A DNA stretch of 64,000 nt from Verrucomicrobia bacterium SCGC AAA164-M04 (GCA_000383735.1 KB912069.1:38051-102050); one strand, 5' to 3'; counted from the stretch's first letter, positions 35,661-45,176 are shown. Made by a program: numbers and translations. The notes: a model not told the origin generated them from the sequence alone.

Positions 35661-36643
35661 ACCGCTCCTCCTCTTCCTGCAAGACACCTCACTATTAAAA
35701 GGGTTGAAACTGCCAACAAAATCATTAGCAGCGAAAGTGCCGCAGCTCCTGGCAAATTGCCTATATTAATCTCAAGAAAAACCGACGTAGCCAATACTTC
35801 GGTCCGGCCACGCGTCGCTCCCGCAAAGATTAGGATCGGCCCAAACTCTCCCAGCGCCCTCGCCCACGCCATTGTTCCTGCTGCCACTATTCCCTTACCA
35901 GCCAATGGCAAAACAACTCGCATAAATGCCTGCCCCCGGTTACATCCCAAAGTCATCGCGACCTCTTCATAACGCGGGCTAATCTGATCAAAAGTCGTCC
36001 TCATCGTCCTAACTGCAAAAGCCGCCGCCACCGGAAACTGAGCCAGCACCACTCCTAACGGATGAAAGGTCATTGGGAAACCAACCTCACTTACAATGCC
36101 TTCAAGTGATCTCTGACTCCCCGCAAACACAAAACTCAGAAGCCCAAATAAAATTGCGCTTCCGACCAAAAATCGTAATACAATCCCATTCCCTTTCCGA
36201 GCTGCGCCCCAAATCGCAGCTATTAGCGCACCACCCGCTAACATTCCACAACAGGCCGATGGTGGGATCCGATTGAACAAAATCAAAAGACTTAAGCCCA
36301 CAATCAAGGGAGGTAGCAAAATTGGAATATCCAGAAATGTATCTACCAAGGCTCTTCCCCGAAATTGATATCGGGATAAAAGATAGCCCACCGGGACTGA
36401 AACCAATACTGAAAGAATTGCTGTCGCCGTACAGGTCACGAACGTCAGTGTGATTGAATGCTGAATATCAGCATCCTTCAAAATCTCACTCGCCTGGCTC
36501 CACGAAACCGTCAGCATATTTGCCCCGACCATTAAAAACAGGAGTCCTAGGTAGGCTGCGACCACAAAGACCAGAAAAAGAAGAAAAGGCCACTCCGGCC
36601 TAACCCTCCAAATCTTTTGATCACTAATAATGCCCTTCTCCAT
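35657..36643 (-). CDS. modB: Molybdate-type ABC transporter permease (ModB-like)
   Basis: 328 residues from the ATG at 36643, preceded by an AAAAGG ribosome-binding site; a TTG at 36661 would add 6 residues. About seven hydrophobic spans are seen, with the binding-protein-dependent permease (EAA) loop YEEVAMTLGCNRGQAFMRVVLPLAGKGI and ARALGEFGPILIFAGAT, typical of ModB/CysW. An insertion of ~60 residues with two extra spans (CCGMLAGGALIAAIWGAA) separates the usual spans. It overlaps modC by 4 bp. Confidence 0.85.
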   Translation of the reverse strand: MEKGIISDQKIWRVRPEWPFLLFLVFVVAAYLGLLFLMVGANMLTVSWSQASEILKDADIQHSITLTFVTCTATAILSVLVSVPVGYLLSRYQFRGRALVDTFLDIPILLPPLIVGLSLLILFNRIPPSACCGMLAGGALIAAIWGAARKGNGIVLRFLVGSAILFGLLSFVFAGSQRSLEGIVSEVGFPMTFHPLGVVLAQFPVAAAFAVRTMRTTFDQISPRYEEVAMTLGCNRGQAFMRVVLPLAGKGIVAAGTMAWARALGEFGPILIFAGATRGRTEVLATSVFLEINIGNLPGAAALSLLMILLAVSTLLIVRCLAGRGGAV

Positions 36644-36801
36644 TTCGCCTTTTAGATTCAACTCTTGAATGCCTCAACAGAATTAAATGGCGACTGGTCA
36701 TAATCAATCTTCGCTTCCACCGACGTTGCCATAAGTCAACCCTATGCCGGCGTTTTCACAATGAAAACTCCCAAGATTGCACATACCTAACAAACAATGG
36801 G

Positions 36802-36834
36802 CGCCCACGAAAAAAGGCTTTTCCATCCTGGGCG
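36802..36834. other. Hairpin between the tandem-ModA and ModB genes
   Basis: CGCCCA and TGGGCG (36802-36807 and 36829-36834) can pair around a ~21-base loop containing a homopolymer stretch. It lies in the 208-bp gap between the two genes, so it may be a partial terminator or processing site. No known riboswitch core was recognised. Confidence 0.3.
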
Positions 36835-36851
36835 ACAACTAAAAACCATCG

Positions 36852-38336
36852 TCAATTGAGTTCCCATTGGAATCCCAATTCCTCGAATCTTTCCTTTGCT
36901 TCCGGAGTCGCCAGAAAGTTGCCTAATCTCTTCATCAATTCGGGGTAAGCCGATTCCTTTGCCACCGCAAATGGCTGCTCAGCAAAAGCCAACTCGTCTT
37001 TCAACTCCACGATTTCATTTTCCTTCAAAGTCACCGGACTAGCGAGTGCGTTACTTCGGTAAACCAAAACTGCATCGAGTGATCGGGCCTGTAACGCAGA
37101 CACAAGATCATCTCCTTTCGCAACCTTCACAGCCACATTAGCTTCCAACGCTTCGGTCAATCCACGTCTCTCAAGCATGATCCGCGTTAATTCTCCCAGC
37201 GCACTTTTGCGACCATCACAAATTCCAAGCTTTACCCCTAGCTTTCCAAGATCTTCCAATTTACGAAGCTCCTTTGGATTCCCTATCCGAACTAATAAGA
37301 CGATTTCATTCCGCGTCATGATCCGCCCCTCAAAAAACCGTTCCTGAACCTTATTCAGAAACTTCGTATCACACGCAAAGTATCCTGCGGGCTTAGCCCC
37401 AGCATCCATCTGCGCAACCAAGGTCCCACAACCCTCAAAAACCGTATTCACCCTGCACCCCTCACGCGCTTCAAATTCTCGAACCCGCTCCTGAATCGCC
37501 GGCCTTAACATTGATCCCGAAAAAAAAGTCACTTCCGGTTGATCCGACCATTTATCCCCCTCATCAGGAACCATAAACCCCATCTTCTGAAAGATCTTCC
37601 GACCACGATCTTGCGCTGTGACATAACGGGCAAAATGGAGTGACCTCTTTGCGTCCTTACTCGACGTTAACACTCCAATCGAAGCTCTTTTCGCTCTTTT
37701 GGAAAACTCTGGGACGGCAATCCATTCCACCTCAGAAAAATTTCTCGCTACCGCGTCCCATGCTAAGGAAACATCCACAGCACCAGTCGCAACATCTTCT
37801 ACAATCGCATTCACGGTTGGCTTAGTCACAACCACGTTAGGATTAACTCTCACTAATAAGCCCTCCTCTTCCAAAACCTTCCAGGTAAACTTACCCACCG
37901 AAGCTGATTTTTCGGCCAAAGAAATCTTCAATCCTTTCTTCCCCATATCCGAGAGTTTCGTCAAACCTCGCGGATTGCCCTTCGGAACCACCATCCCAGC
38001 AGTCAAAAGCGCCACCGGAATTGCCTCCTTCATCAAGCCCTTATCTCTGGCCGAGTCGATATAACTCTGGTCTGCAGGCAAATAAAGATCACCACCTGCC
38101 ACTTCAAGTTGGCTGGCCAGAGCTCCTGATCCACCAAACTGTAAATTGACCTTCACCCCAAACTCCTCCTCGTATAGGCGGGCAATCTCACTCATTGGTT
38201 TTCGCAATCCCGCGGCACAGTGGAAGAGCAAGTCCCCTGTCCCCGGTCCATCTCGGTCATTATCCTCCTTCAGCCACCAAAAAGCACCTCCAAGCAGGAC
38301 TACGAGAATTCCAATAACAAAAACAGGTCGTTTCAT
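36852..38336 (-). CDS. Tandem ModA-like substrate-binding protein, membrane anchored
   Basis: 494 residues, about twice the usual ModA length. After an N-terminal membrane anchor (VFVIGILVVLLGGAFWWL) come two periplasmic binding modules: residues ~37-265 (LLFHCAAGLRKPMSEIARLYEEEFG, GGSGALASQLE, GDLYLPADQSYID) and ~267-494 (VTFFSGSMLRPAIQERVREFEAREG, EGCGTLVAQMDAG, GYFACDTKFLNK). Both have the ModA-type anion-loop regions. Two domains on one anchor could feed one permease with higher affinity or two ligands. Its start overlaps the ThiF-like gene stop by 4 bp (ATGA). Confidence 0.85.
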   Translation of the reverse strand: MKRPVFVIGILVVLLGGAFWWLKEDNDRDGPGTGDLLFHCAAGLRKPMSEIARLYEEEFGVKVNLQFGGSGALASQLEVAGGDLYLPADQSYIDSARDKGLMKEAIPVALLTAGMVVPKGNPRGLTKLSDMGKKGLKISLAEKSASVGKFTWKVLEEEGLLVRVNPNVVVTKPTVNAIVEDVATGAVDVSLAWDAVARNFSEVEWIAVPEFSKRAKRASIGVLTSSKDAKRSLHFARYVTAQDRGRKIFQKMGFMVPDEGDKWSDQPEVTFFSGSMLRPAIQERVREFEAREGCRVNTVFEGCGTLVAQMDAGAKPAGYFACDTKFLNKVQERFFEGRIMTRNEIVLLVRIGNPKELRKLEDLGKLGVKLGICDGRKSALGELTRIMLERRGLTEALEANVAVKVAKGDDLVSALQARSLDAVLVYRSNALASPVTLKENEIVELKDELAFAEQPFAVAKESAYPELMKRLGNFLATPEAKERFEELGFQWELN

Positions 38337-39067
38337 GACTTAATACCAGAACAGTGATGACAGTCCTTGTCTCTGACAAGGCGCACTTTTTTCATCCGCA
38401 TCCATTGCGCATCAACATGGATCATTCGATCCACCGCTGGTTCGGAGAAGCGGGTCAGAAGCTTAATACCCTCCAAAGCCGCGATTTGAGCTATCATTGC
38501 TGAGACCGCCCCAATTACCGGAAAGCGACGTTTCCAATAAGCAGGAGGAGCCTTTACTAAACACCCAAGACAAGCCGACTTACCCGGGTCGACTGCGAGT
38601 ACATGCCCCTCCATCGAGCACATCGCACCATCAACAAAAAATTTACCCTGACTCATCGCTTCCCGATTCATCAAGAGACGCTCTTCAAAAAGAGGAGCGC
38701 ATGAAAACACAATGTCAGCTCGCTCAACAAGCCCTGCAATATTCTCTTCCGAAACATTCTGCCCCATCGATTCAATCTTAAGGTCCCGATTAAATCGCCT
38801 CAATGTCTCCGCAGCTTGAACGTGACGCCCGCTACCTAGACCCTCATGAGTCATCAGAATCTGACGATTTAAATCATCCGGTCTCAGCTCTCCCCCATGC
38901 GCAAGAATGATTCGCCCCACTCCTGCTGCTGCCAGAGACAAGGCCAAGGGCCCGCCCAGTCCACCCACTCGTGAAACCAACGCGGTTGAGTTTCTCAGCT
39001 TCTCCTGAGCCTCACTTCCAAATCCCGGAACATCTTCCTGCCAAGTATAATAATCTTCGTACTTCAC
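38333..39067 (-). CDS. ThiF/MoeB/HesA-family adenylyltransferase (E1-like)
   Basis: 244 residues. The nucleotide-binding segment VSRVGGLGGPLALSLAAAGVGRI and the DDLNRQ motif (PDDLNRQILM) are typical of E1-like enzymes. Zinc Cys pairs CLGC and CHHC are present. MoeB/ThiF adenylates the C-terminal Gly-Gly of a small sulfur carrier for molybdopterin or thiamine synthesis. No carrier gene is adjacent. It overlaps both neighbours by 4 bp, inside the run LolD-like, ThiF-like, tandem-ModA, which points to a link with molybdenum-type cofactor use. Confidence 0.88.
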   Translation of the reverse strand: MKYEDYYTWQEDVPGFGSEAQEKLRNSTALVSRVGGLGGPLALSLAAAGVGRIILAHGGELRPDDLNRQILMTHEGLGSGRHVQAAETLRRFNRDLKIESMGQNVSEENIAGLVERADIVFSCAPLFEERLLMNREAMSQGKFFVDGAMCSMEGHVLAVDPGKSACLGCLVKAPPAYWKRRFPVIGAVSAMIAQIAALEGIKLLTRFSEPAVDRMIHVDAQWMRMKKVRLVRDKDCHHCSGIKS

Positions 39068-39729
39068 AATAGAATCTTCCCTTTGTCTAAAGTAATTACC
39101 CGATCTGCTTTCTCAAGAATTCTAGGGTCATGAGTCACTACCAAAACTGAACCTCCATCCTTAACATAATTCCGCAGCCCAAAGATTACTGCTTCGGCAC
39201 TCACGTCATCTAAATTTCCCGTTGGTTCGTCTGCCAAAACTAAATTCGGACAGTGAATTAAGGCCCGGGCTAGGCCTACTCTTTGTTGCTCTCCTGCACT
39301 CAACTCCCCCGGAAGATGGGACGCCCTCCCCTCAAGTCCCAGCGAAACTATCAACTGATCCGCCCGATTTTGATCTCCGCCAGCGACGAGAATATTCTCT
39401 CGGATATCAAGGTAGGGGATCAGTCTTGCATCTTGAAATACCAATCCAATCACCTCTTTGCGAAAGCGCGTTTTCTCAAAACCACTCATTTTCGAGACGT
39501 CGCGACCAGCAACCTCGATCGATCCTGTATCAGGACCTAACAAACCAGCTACCACATATAAAAGAGTTGATTTCCCCGCCCCACTCGGGCCACGAAGGGC
39601 GACAAACTCACCCACTCCCATTTGCAGAGAAATATCATCAAGGGCTACCACCCTGTCATACGACTTCGATAACCCAACCAACTTCATCAGTTGGCTCTGA
39701 TCCGTATTGATCGTGCTTTGCTTGTTCAC
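39064..39729 (-). CDS. LolD/MacB-type ABC transporter ATPase
   Basis: 221 residues from a GTG at 39729; an ATG at 39687 (starting MKLVGLSKSYD) is a possible alternative. Walker A GPSGAGKST, signature LSAGEQQR (one change from LSGGQ), Walker B LVLADEPTGNLD and H-loop VTHD place it with ATPases that serve FtsX-like permeases. The only FtsX-like permease in the window is at 33810, on the opposite strand beyond the mod-like genes. It begins a tightly coupled run with the ThiF-like and ModA-like genes. Confidence 0.88.
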   Translation of the reverse strand: MNKQSTINTDQSQLMKLVGLSKSYDRVVALDDISLQMGVGEFVALRGPSGAGKSTLLYVVAGLLGPDTGSIEVAGRDVSKMSGFEKTRFRKEVIGLVFQDARLIPYLDIRENILVAGGDQNRADQLIVSLGLEGRASHLPGELSAGEQQRVGLARALIHCPNLVLADEPTGNLDDVSAEAVIFGLRNYVKDGGSVLVVTHDPRILEKADRVITLDKGKILL

Positions 39730-39786
39730 CGGTCGGTAGGATCATATTTTACGCAAGGCGACCCAAGTCAAAGATGTCGCAATTTT

Positions 39787-41571
39787 CTACCGGTTCAATT
39801 TAGGCTCAAGCCAGAGCCCCCAATCGGAGCGATTCCCGTCATTCGAGGGATCCACCACCAGCTCCAGTGTCTTCACCCCAGACACGTCAATCGAGTAATT
39901 CACCAAGCCACCAGCTTTAATCACTTTCGATTTCCAAAGAGTTTTGCCATCGCCTTTAATAACAAACCGAACCGCACCCTGTTTCCCGGTAGCCATCCCT
40001 GCTTTTCCGCGCAAAGTTTTCCATCTCCTCCCGAGATTGTAACGATGGTTGGCCGGAGCATGACCATAAATCCCAGTCGAAAAAACCTCTCCCCCCGCTT
40101 CCAGAAGGAAAGGTGGCTCTGGTAAAAAATTGTAGGCAGGACGCCCCCAACCCACCTTGGCGGCAGATGCCTTAAACTGCGTTAAATCCGCCGCGGTTTG
40201 ATTCTGCCCGGCTTGTGCGGGCGACTTCACCGCTTTGCGCCCACGCTCCAAGATTTTTTCGGCAATCTGCCGCATTTTCCCTTCAGGCAGTTGTCGTGCC
40301 TCGGCCACTGCAGCTTCACGGTTTCTCTTACTCAGAGCCTCGATAAAAGGAGTCATGGCCGCACGAATCTGGAACGTCGCCAGATCCAGCGTGCCATCTT
40401 TACCAACCGAGTAAGGATATTTAAACTTCGTCTGCGACATCCATCCACCTGTCGAACCATTGACGTGGAGCGGAATTAAACGCAACTCACCTGCCTTACC
40501 CGGAGGAAGTGCGTCGCAGGAAAAACTAAAATCTCCATCAGCATCCGGCACTGCAGTTGCAGTCGTCGCATTATAATCCCCGCCTCCCTCTGGATCAAAG
40601 TAGGCCACGACCGCGTAAACTGGGGGATTCGCGCTCAGCCTTCCAGAAACATGAATCGCTTTTCCCCTAGCCATAATCTTCAATCCCTCAATTGTTGCGC
40701 TCACAGGAAGATTCATTCCTTTGAGCGATTCCGAAAACTGGGGATGCGACGCCAATCTCAAGGCATGAGCCAAAGTCAAAAAAGACCCCTTGCCCTCGCC
40801 CCGCAATTCATCACCGTAGGTTCGGTTTCCCGACCCCATCAAGGCTGTTCCACGTAATGCCTCATCAGGCCGTTCTCTACAATGGGGAAGACCAAGGGCA
40901 TGACCAAGTTCGTGGGCAATCCCCCCGATAAAAATCGAATTATGCTTGCCCAGAGAAATCCGGCCATATTGACCATCTCGCATCATCGGAGTTTTTTTTG
41001 CTAAATTTAAAGTATCCAACTCGGGCGAGTCTAATTGCCAAGCCGTTCCTCCCTGGAAGTTGCCCCCTGCATAGTAAGGAGACCTGTGAGTGAAAATCAG
41101 CTTATCGTCATCCCAAGAGGCTAGGTTACAAAAGATAACGAGGGTCTCTTTTTTGCCCTTGATTCCCTTCCCAGCTAAAACTGGCAGACATTCATTTTTG
41201 ATCTCATTGCCCGAAGACATCCCGTATTCCGCTTCAGGCTTTCTACCTTCGATTAGGTGAACCCGTAAATTTCCACCTTCCATCGGGAGATTGATCGACC
41301 TTGGGCCAAACCCGAGACGTTCCATCTCTTTTTTGTAAAAATCTTGGATATGGATCATCATTCGGGTCAATCGCTCCTCATATCGGACCGGCGGCGGACG
41401 TCCTTTCGGAGTCCACAACACAAAATGGAGGGTTCTCCTACCTTCCCTTGAATCCTGTTTATGCCATCCATCAAGAATTTTGAGTGCCCTCGCTACTTTT
41501 TCACGCTCACCCTGATTTTGAGCATAAACTAAAGTTGGCAATAGCATGAAAAGCGCCACAAACCGTATCAT
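39787..41571 (-). CDS. Secreted zinc metalloprotease with C-terminal NPCBM-like domain
   Basis: 594 residues from the ATG at 41571, which gives a clean signal peptide (MIRFVALFMLLPTLVYAQ); an ATG at 41628 would add 19 residues. The middle has the zinc motif HELGHALGLPH with a metzincin-type third His, and a downstream Met (GTALMGSGNR) like a Met-turn. The C-terminal ~130 residues (FSTGIYGHAPANHRYNLGRRWKTLRG, VKTLELVVDPSNDGNRSDWGLWLEP) are NPCBM/carbohydrate-binding-like. A secreted protease acting on glycosylated material is likely. It is divergent from the Xaa-Pro peptidase gene. Confidence 0.85.
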   Translation of the reverse strand: MIRFVALFMLLPTLVYAQNQGEREKVARALKILDGWHKQDSREGRRTLHFVLWTPKGRPPPVRYEERLTRMMIHIQDFYKKEMERLGFGPRSINLPMEGGNLRVHLIEGRKPEAEYGMSSGNEIKNECLPVLAGKGIKGKKETLVIFCNLASWDDDKLIFTHRSPYYAGGNFQGGTAWQLDSPELDTLNLAKKTPMMRDGQYGRISLGKHNSIFIGGIAHELGHALGLPHCRERPDEALRGTALMGSGNRTYGDELRGEGKGSFLTLAHALRLASHPQFSESLKGMNLPVSATIEGLKIMARGKAIHVSGRLSANPPVYAVVAYFDPEGGGDYNATTATAVPDADGDFSFSCDALPPGKAGELRLIPLHVNGSTGGWMSQTKFKYPYSVGKDGTLDLATFQIRAAMTPFIEALSKRNREAAVAEARQLPEGKMRQIAEKILERGRKAVKSPAQAGQNQTAADLTQFKASAAKVGWGRPAYNFLPEPPFLLEAGGEVFSTGIYGHAPANHRYNLGRRWKTLRGKAGMATGKQGAVRFVIKGDGKTLWKSKVIKAGGLVNYSIDVSGVKTLELVVDPSNDGNRSDWGLWLEPKLNR

Positions 41572-41650
41572 GTTCTCTGATACGTATTTCCTTCCCAAAG
41601 CTTTCCTAAGCGCTTTGCTTTTCGACATTATCTCGTAACCCTTCATCTGG

Positions 41651-42760
41651 ATGACTTCATCAAATCTATTTACTCTTACGGAAATGCAGCAGCGGATCGC
41701 CTGCATTCGGGAAAAAATGGAATCCCTCAACCTCGGAGCCGTAATCGCCTGCGATGCTGCCAATGTCCGCTACACGACCGGTTTCAAAGGAGAACCCCGA
41801 AGTCTACTCATCCTTCCTGACACCCTCATTCTTTTCACCTCTTTTCGCACCATCTCCTGGGCAAGAGAACAAACCAAGCTCCTTGAAGAAGAAGTCGAAC
41901 TCTCGACCACCAGCTCTCCAAGTAAACTCATCAAAAAAAGATTACCAACTCCTCCTCTCAAAATCGCAATCGATCAAAATGTTTCAGCAGCCAATCTCGT
42001 CCATTGGCAGAAAAAACTGGCACCCCACGAAGTCGAGCCTCACTCCATCATCGAAACGATACGCCAAACCAAATCTCCCGCTGAAATTTCGATCATACAG
42101 CAGTCTCAAAAAATCAACGAAACGATCCTCAATGCTGTTCTTCCGCAAATTAAACCTGATCTGACCGAACGAGGAATACAGGGACTCATCCTTGCTGAAA
42201 TGGCCCAGCGGGAGGAAGTCGAAGGATGCTCCTTTCCACCCATCGTAGCCAATGGGCCCAATTGCTGGGAAATCCACCACCTTCCGGACCAATCCGTCAG
42301 CCGCTACGGCGATCTTCTCCTTCTCGACCACGGCGTCTTCTACCAAGGGTATGCCTCCGACATGACCCGCATGGTCTGCCTTGGTAATAGCTCGGGGAGA
42401 ATGCGAGAGATCCACCAAGTCGTCAATTTAGCACGCCAAACTGCCATCGATGCCGCACGCCCGGGTATCACTAACCACGATCTTGACCGTGTCGCCCGAA
42501 ACATCATTGAAGCATCCGGCCTCGGCAAAACCTTCACCCACGGCCTCGGTCACAGCATAGGTCTCCAAACCCACGATCCCGGAGTTAACCTATCTCAAAA
42601 CGCTCCCGAAATCCCCCTCGCACCCGGCATGACTCTCACCATCGAACCTGGAATTTATCTTGAAAAAAAATTCGGTATTCGAGTAGAGGACACCATTTTT
42701 ATCACCACTGATGGCTCGAAAAACCTTACCTCCCAATCGACTGAAATTATCGAGATTTAA
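41651..42760 (+). CDS. M24-family Xaa-Pro aminopeptidase/dipeptidase
   Basis: 369 residues. The N-terminal creatinase-like domain (residues 1-140) precedes the pita-bread domain with the metal ligands: LLLDHGVFYQGYASDMTRM (two Asp), THGLGHSIGLQTHDPG (His), TIEPGIYLEKKFGIRVEDTI (two Glu). It would cleave N-terminal residues next to proline with two metal ions, probably in the cytoplasm as no signal is seen. The length fits the PepQ/YqhT group. Confidence 0.94.
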   Translation: MTSSNLFTLTEMQQRIACIREKMESLNLGAVIACDAANVRYTTGFKGEPRSLLILPDTLILFTSFRTISWAREQTKLLEEEVELSTTSSPSKLIKKRLPTPPLKIAIDQNVSAANLVHWQKKLAPHEVEPHSIIETIRQTKSPAEISIIQQSQKINETILNAVLPQIKPDLTERGIQGLILAEMAQREEVEGCSFPPIVANGPNCWEIHHLPDQSVSRYGDLLLLDHGVFYQGYASDMTRMVCLGNSSGRMREIHQVVNLARQTAIDAARPGITNHDLDRVARNIIEASGLGKTFTHGLGHSIGLQTHDPGVNLSQNAPEIPLAPGMTLTIEPGIYLEKKFGIRVEDTIFITTDGSKNLTSQSTEIIEI

Positions 42761-42919
42761 ACTCTACCTCAACTAGAAATCTCCTTTCCAACAAAAGAAC
42801 TTGGCCTTCATTACTTTCCCTTTTCGGGACCCCCCCAAAAAAAAAGACGACACAAATTTCAAAGTTTTGCGCATGTATAGAAGAAGACTGTTACGTCTAT
42901 CAATTAATCGCAAAGCAAT

Positions 42920-45133
42920 ATGAAAATCCGATCACCTCATAATCTGACGAATTTTTTCTTTTTCACGGGTATCATTCTCCAATCCAGTCTTGCTCAGCAG
43001 ACCCCAGATCTTGCATCACAAATAGAAGGTGAGTGGATCATCTACCGAGGTGATAATTTTGAAATTAAAAAGATCTCGAATCAGAAAACCCAAAGTAATT
43101 TTTACCGTTGGAATGGAACGCTAAGATCCAAAAAAGATTCGCACTTAAAACTCACCTCCTTAGGGAAGGGTAAAGCAGAGCTCATAATCCCTAAGGGAGC
43201 GCAGTGGCAATATTTGGATGGCGGCAAGAGACCAGAAAGCTCTCGTTGGACAAACCTCTCATTTGACTCTAAGGCTTCCGGCTGGAAAACGGGGAAAGCA
43301 GGATTTGGATATGCCGATAATGACGATGAAACGATCATTACCGACATGGAGAACAAATATCTATCCATCTTCATCAGGCGGGAATTCGAGCTCCCAAAGG
43401 AAGCTGAACTAAAAGGCCTTGGCTTACTGATCAACTACGACGACGGCTTCATACTGTATGCCAACGGACGCCGACTCTTCGAATCAAGCAACGTGAATGT
43501 GGAAAAGAAAACGGGGGAAATCACCGTCAAAAACCACGAAGCCAATGGCTCAGAGTTCTTTTCTCTTGGTGAGTATGCCAGCGCCTTTCGAGAGGGAAAA
43601 AACGTCATCGCAATTCAAGGCATCAACACAAATTTAGAAAGCAGTGACTTCACTCTGGATCCTCAAATTCTCATGGGAGGCACTGGAAGCTTTATAGAAT
43701 CCAGCCACCAGGTTACACATGTTGACTCATCGAGTAATGGGTATGACAAGGATCGAACTTGGAAGGGCAAAGTCGACAATCTTCAGATTTGGGAGAGAGC
43801 TCTTAGCGAAAATGAAGTTTTGGGCCTCTGGAATAATGGCAAGGGCAATAACAAAGTTTCTAAAGAACTCGCAGAGGGTCTTATTGGACACTGGCCGTTC
43901 GATGGCAATTTAAAGGATGCCAGTGGCAACAAACGTCATGCAACAGGGAAGAATTCACCAGGATTTGCCAAAGGTCAATTCGGACAAGCCCTAGATCTGA
44001 ATGGCAAAAATCAATACGTCCTACTGGGAGGTCAACCCACCGACTACACCCCTAAAAACGGAAACATCACGCTTTCTATGTGGTTTAGTGCGGATGCCTT
44101 CGACAAACGCTGGCAAACTTTAGTCTCGATGGGGGATTCCTGGACTGATTGGCGTGTCCATAGATTTGGGACGACTGACACGATGGCATACGCCGCAGGA
44201 AGGTGGGTTAGAAACACTAGAGATGTTCTTGATGGTAAAATGCACCACCTTGTAGCCATTAGCGAAAAAGGAAAAGGCGTTAGGCTTTTTGTCGATAACT
44301 TCTTAGTCACTAGTAATGCCTCAAGCAAGCAGGCTCAGAATTTCCTCGGTATTATCCCCGATGAAGATGGTTGGTTACCGGCAGTTGGAGCTAATTTGCA
44401 AGGGAAAATTAATCTCTCAAAATCAATTGAAGGGGAATTTATACCGATGCAGGACTCGCTTCGAATTTCGACATCTTCAGGAAGGAATAACGATTCGGGT
44501 CTCTATCGAAAAGTCACTCACCCTGAAGAGGCTTTGCTTATTGCGGCCCGAAACGGAAATATCGACACGGTGAAAACACTCCTGGATTCTGGAGTCGATG
44601 CTGATGTCACCTCGCCTAATTCCTACACTGCATTGGGGTATGCTGGCATTGGAGGACATTTAGAACTTATGCAGCTCCTCATCAAACATGGCGCAGACGT
44701 TAATAAACAATCAAGATTTATGAAATCTCCCCTGAGTGTTGTGGCAGGGTCGCCTCAAATTGCCGCGATCAAACTCCTCATTGCTAGCGGAGCTAAATTC
44801 AAAACCAACTACAATGGGGGCAGCATCGCTCATGAAGCGGTCTTCTGGGAGCAGCCAGAGATGCTTGAGTTCATACTTGAGGACCTTAAGGTTAGTCCTA
44901 ACCTCCAAGGTAAGAATGGTGCTACTCCCTTGCACTATGCAATCCACAAAATGGAACGTGGACAAAATACCGCGAATCAAAAACACCTTGAGGCGCTCAA
45001 GATCCTTCTAAAGAATGGAGTAAATTCAGATCTCCGATTCAAGGATAACAACGGAAACAATCAAACTGCCTTGGAGCAAGCTATGAGCAAAGGACTCGAT
45101 GACGTTGTAGCGATTTTAAAGAATAGCCGCTGA
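42920..45133 (+). CDS. Secreted LamG and ankyrin-repeat protein
   Basis: 737 residues with a signal peptide (FFFFTGIILQSSLAQQ). Residues ~95-250 resemble a galactose-binding-type beta-sandwich (FIRREFELPKEAELKGLGLLINYDDGFILYANG). Residues ~275-305 carry the terminal LamG strand (GKVDNLQIWERALSENEV), yet the LamG beginning (LIGHWPFDGNLKDASGN, ~315) follows it, so the LamG units are truncated or permuted. From ~535 onward are about five ankyrin repeats (LLIAARNGNIDTVKTLLDSG, LMQLLIKHGADVN). The mix suggests surface protein or glycan binding. Confidence 0.8.
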   Translation: MKIRSPHNLTNFFFFTGIILQSSLAQQTPDLASQIEGEWIIYRGDNFEIKKISNQKTQSNFYRWNGTLRSKKDSHLKLTSLGKGKAELIIPKGAQWQYLDGGKRPESSRWTNLSFDSKASGWKTGKAGFGYADNDDETIITDMENKYLSIFIRREFELPKEAELKGLGLLINYDDGFILYANGRRLFESSNVNVEKKTGEITVKNHEANGSEFFSLGEYASAFREGKNVIAIQGINTNLESSDFTLDPQILMGGTGSFIESSHQVTHVDSSSNGYDKDRTWKGKVDNLQIWERALSENEVLGLWNNGKGNNKVSKELAEGLIGHWPFDGNLKDASGNKRHATGKNSPGFAKGQFGQALDLNGKNQYVLLGGQPTDYTPKNGNITLSMWFSADAFDKRWQTLVSMGDSWTDWRVHRFGTTDTMAYAAGRWVRNTRDVLDGKMHHLVAISEKGKGVRLFVDNFLVTSNASSKQAQNFLGIIPDEDGWLPAVGANLQGKINLSKSIEGEFIPMQDSLRISTSSGRNNDSGLYRKVTHPEEALLIAARNGNIDTVKTLLDSGVDADVTSPNSYTALGYAGIGGHLELMQLLIKHGADVNKQSRFMKSPLSVVAGSPQIAAIKLLIASGAKFKTNYNGGSIAHEAVFWEQPEMLEFILEDLKVSPNLQGKNGATPLHYAIHKMERGQNTANQKHLEALKILLKNGVNSDLRFKDNNGNNQTALEQAMSKGLDDVVAILKNSR

Positions 45134-45176
45134 TATAATGAACTTATCGGAGGAGAACTAAAAAGATCTACCTAGA

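Noticed and set aside
42829..42850. C7/A9 homopolymers as another phase-variable tract
   Set aside because: They lie in the intergenic region between the M24 peptidase and LamG-ankyrin genes and do not interrupt a reading frame.
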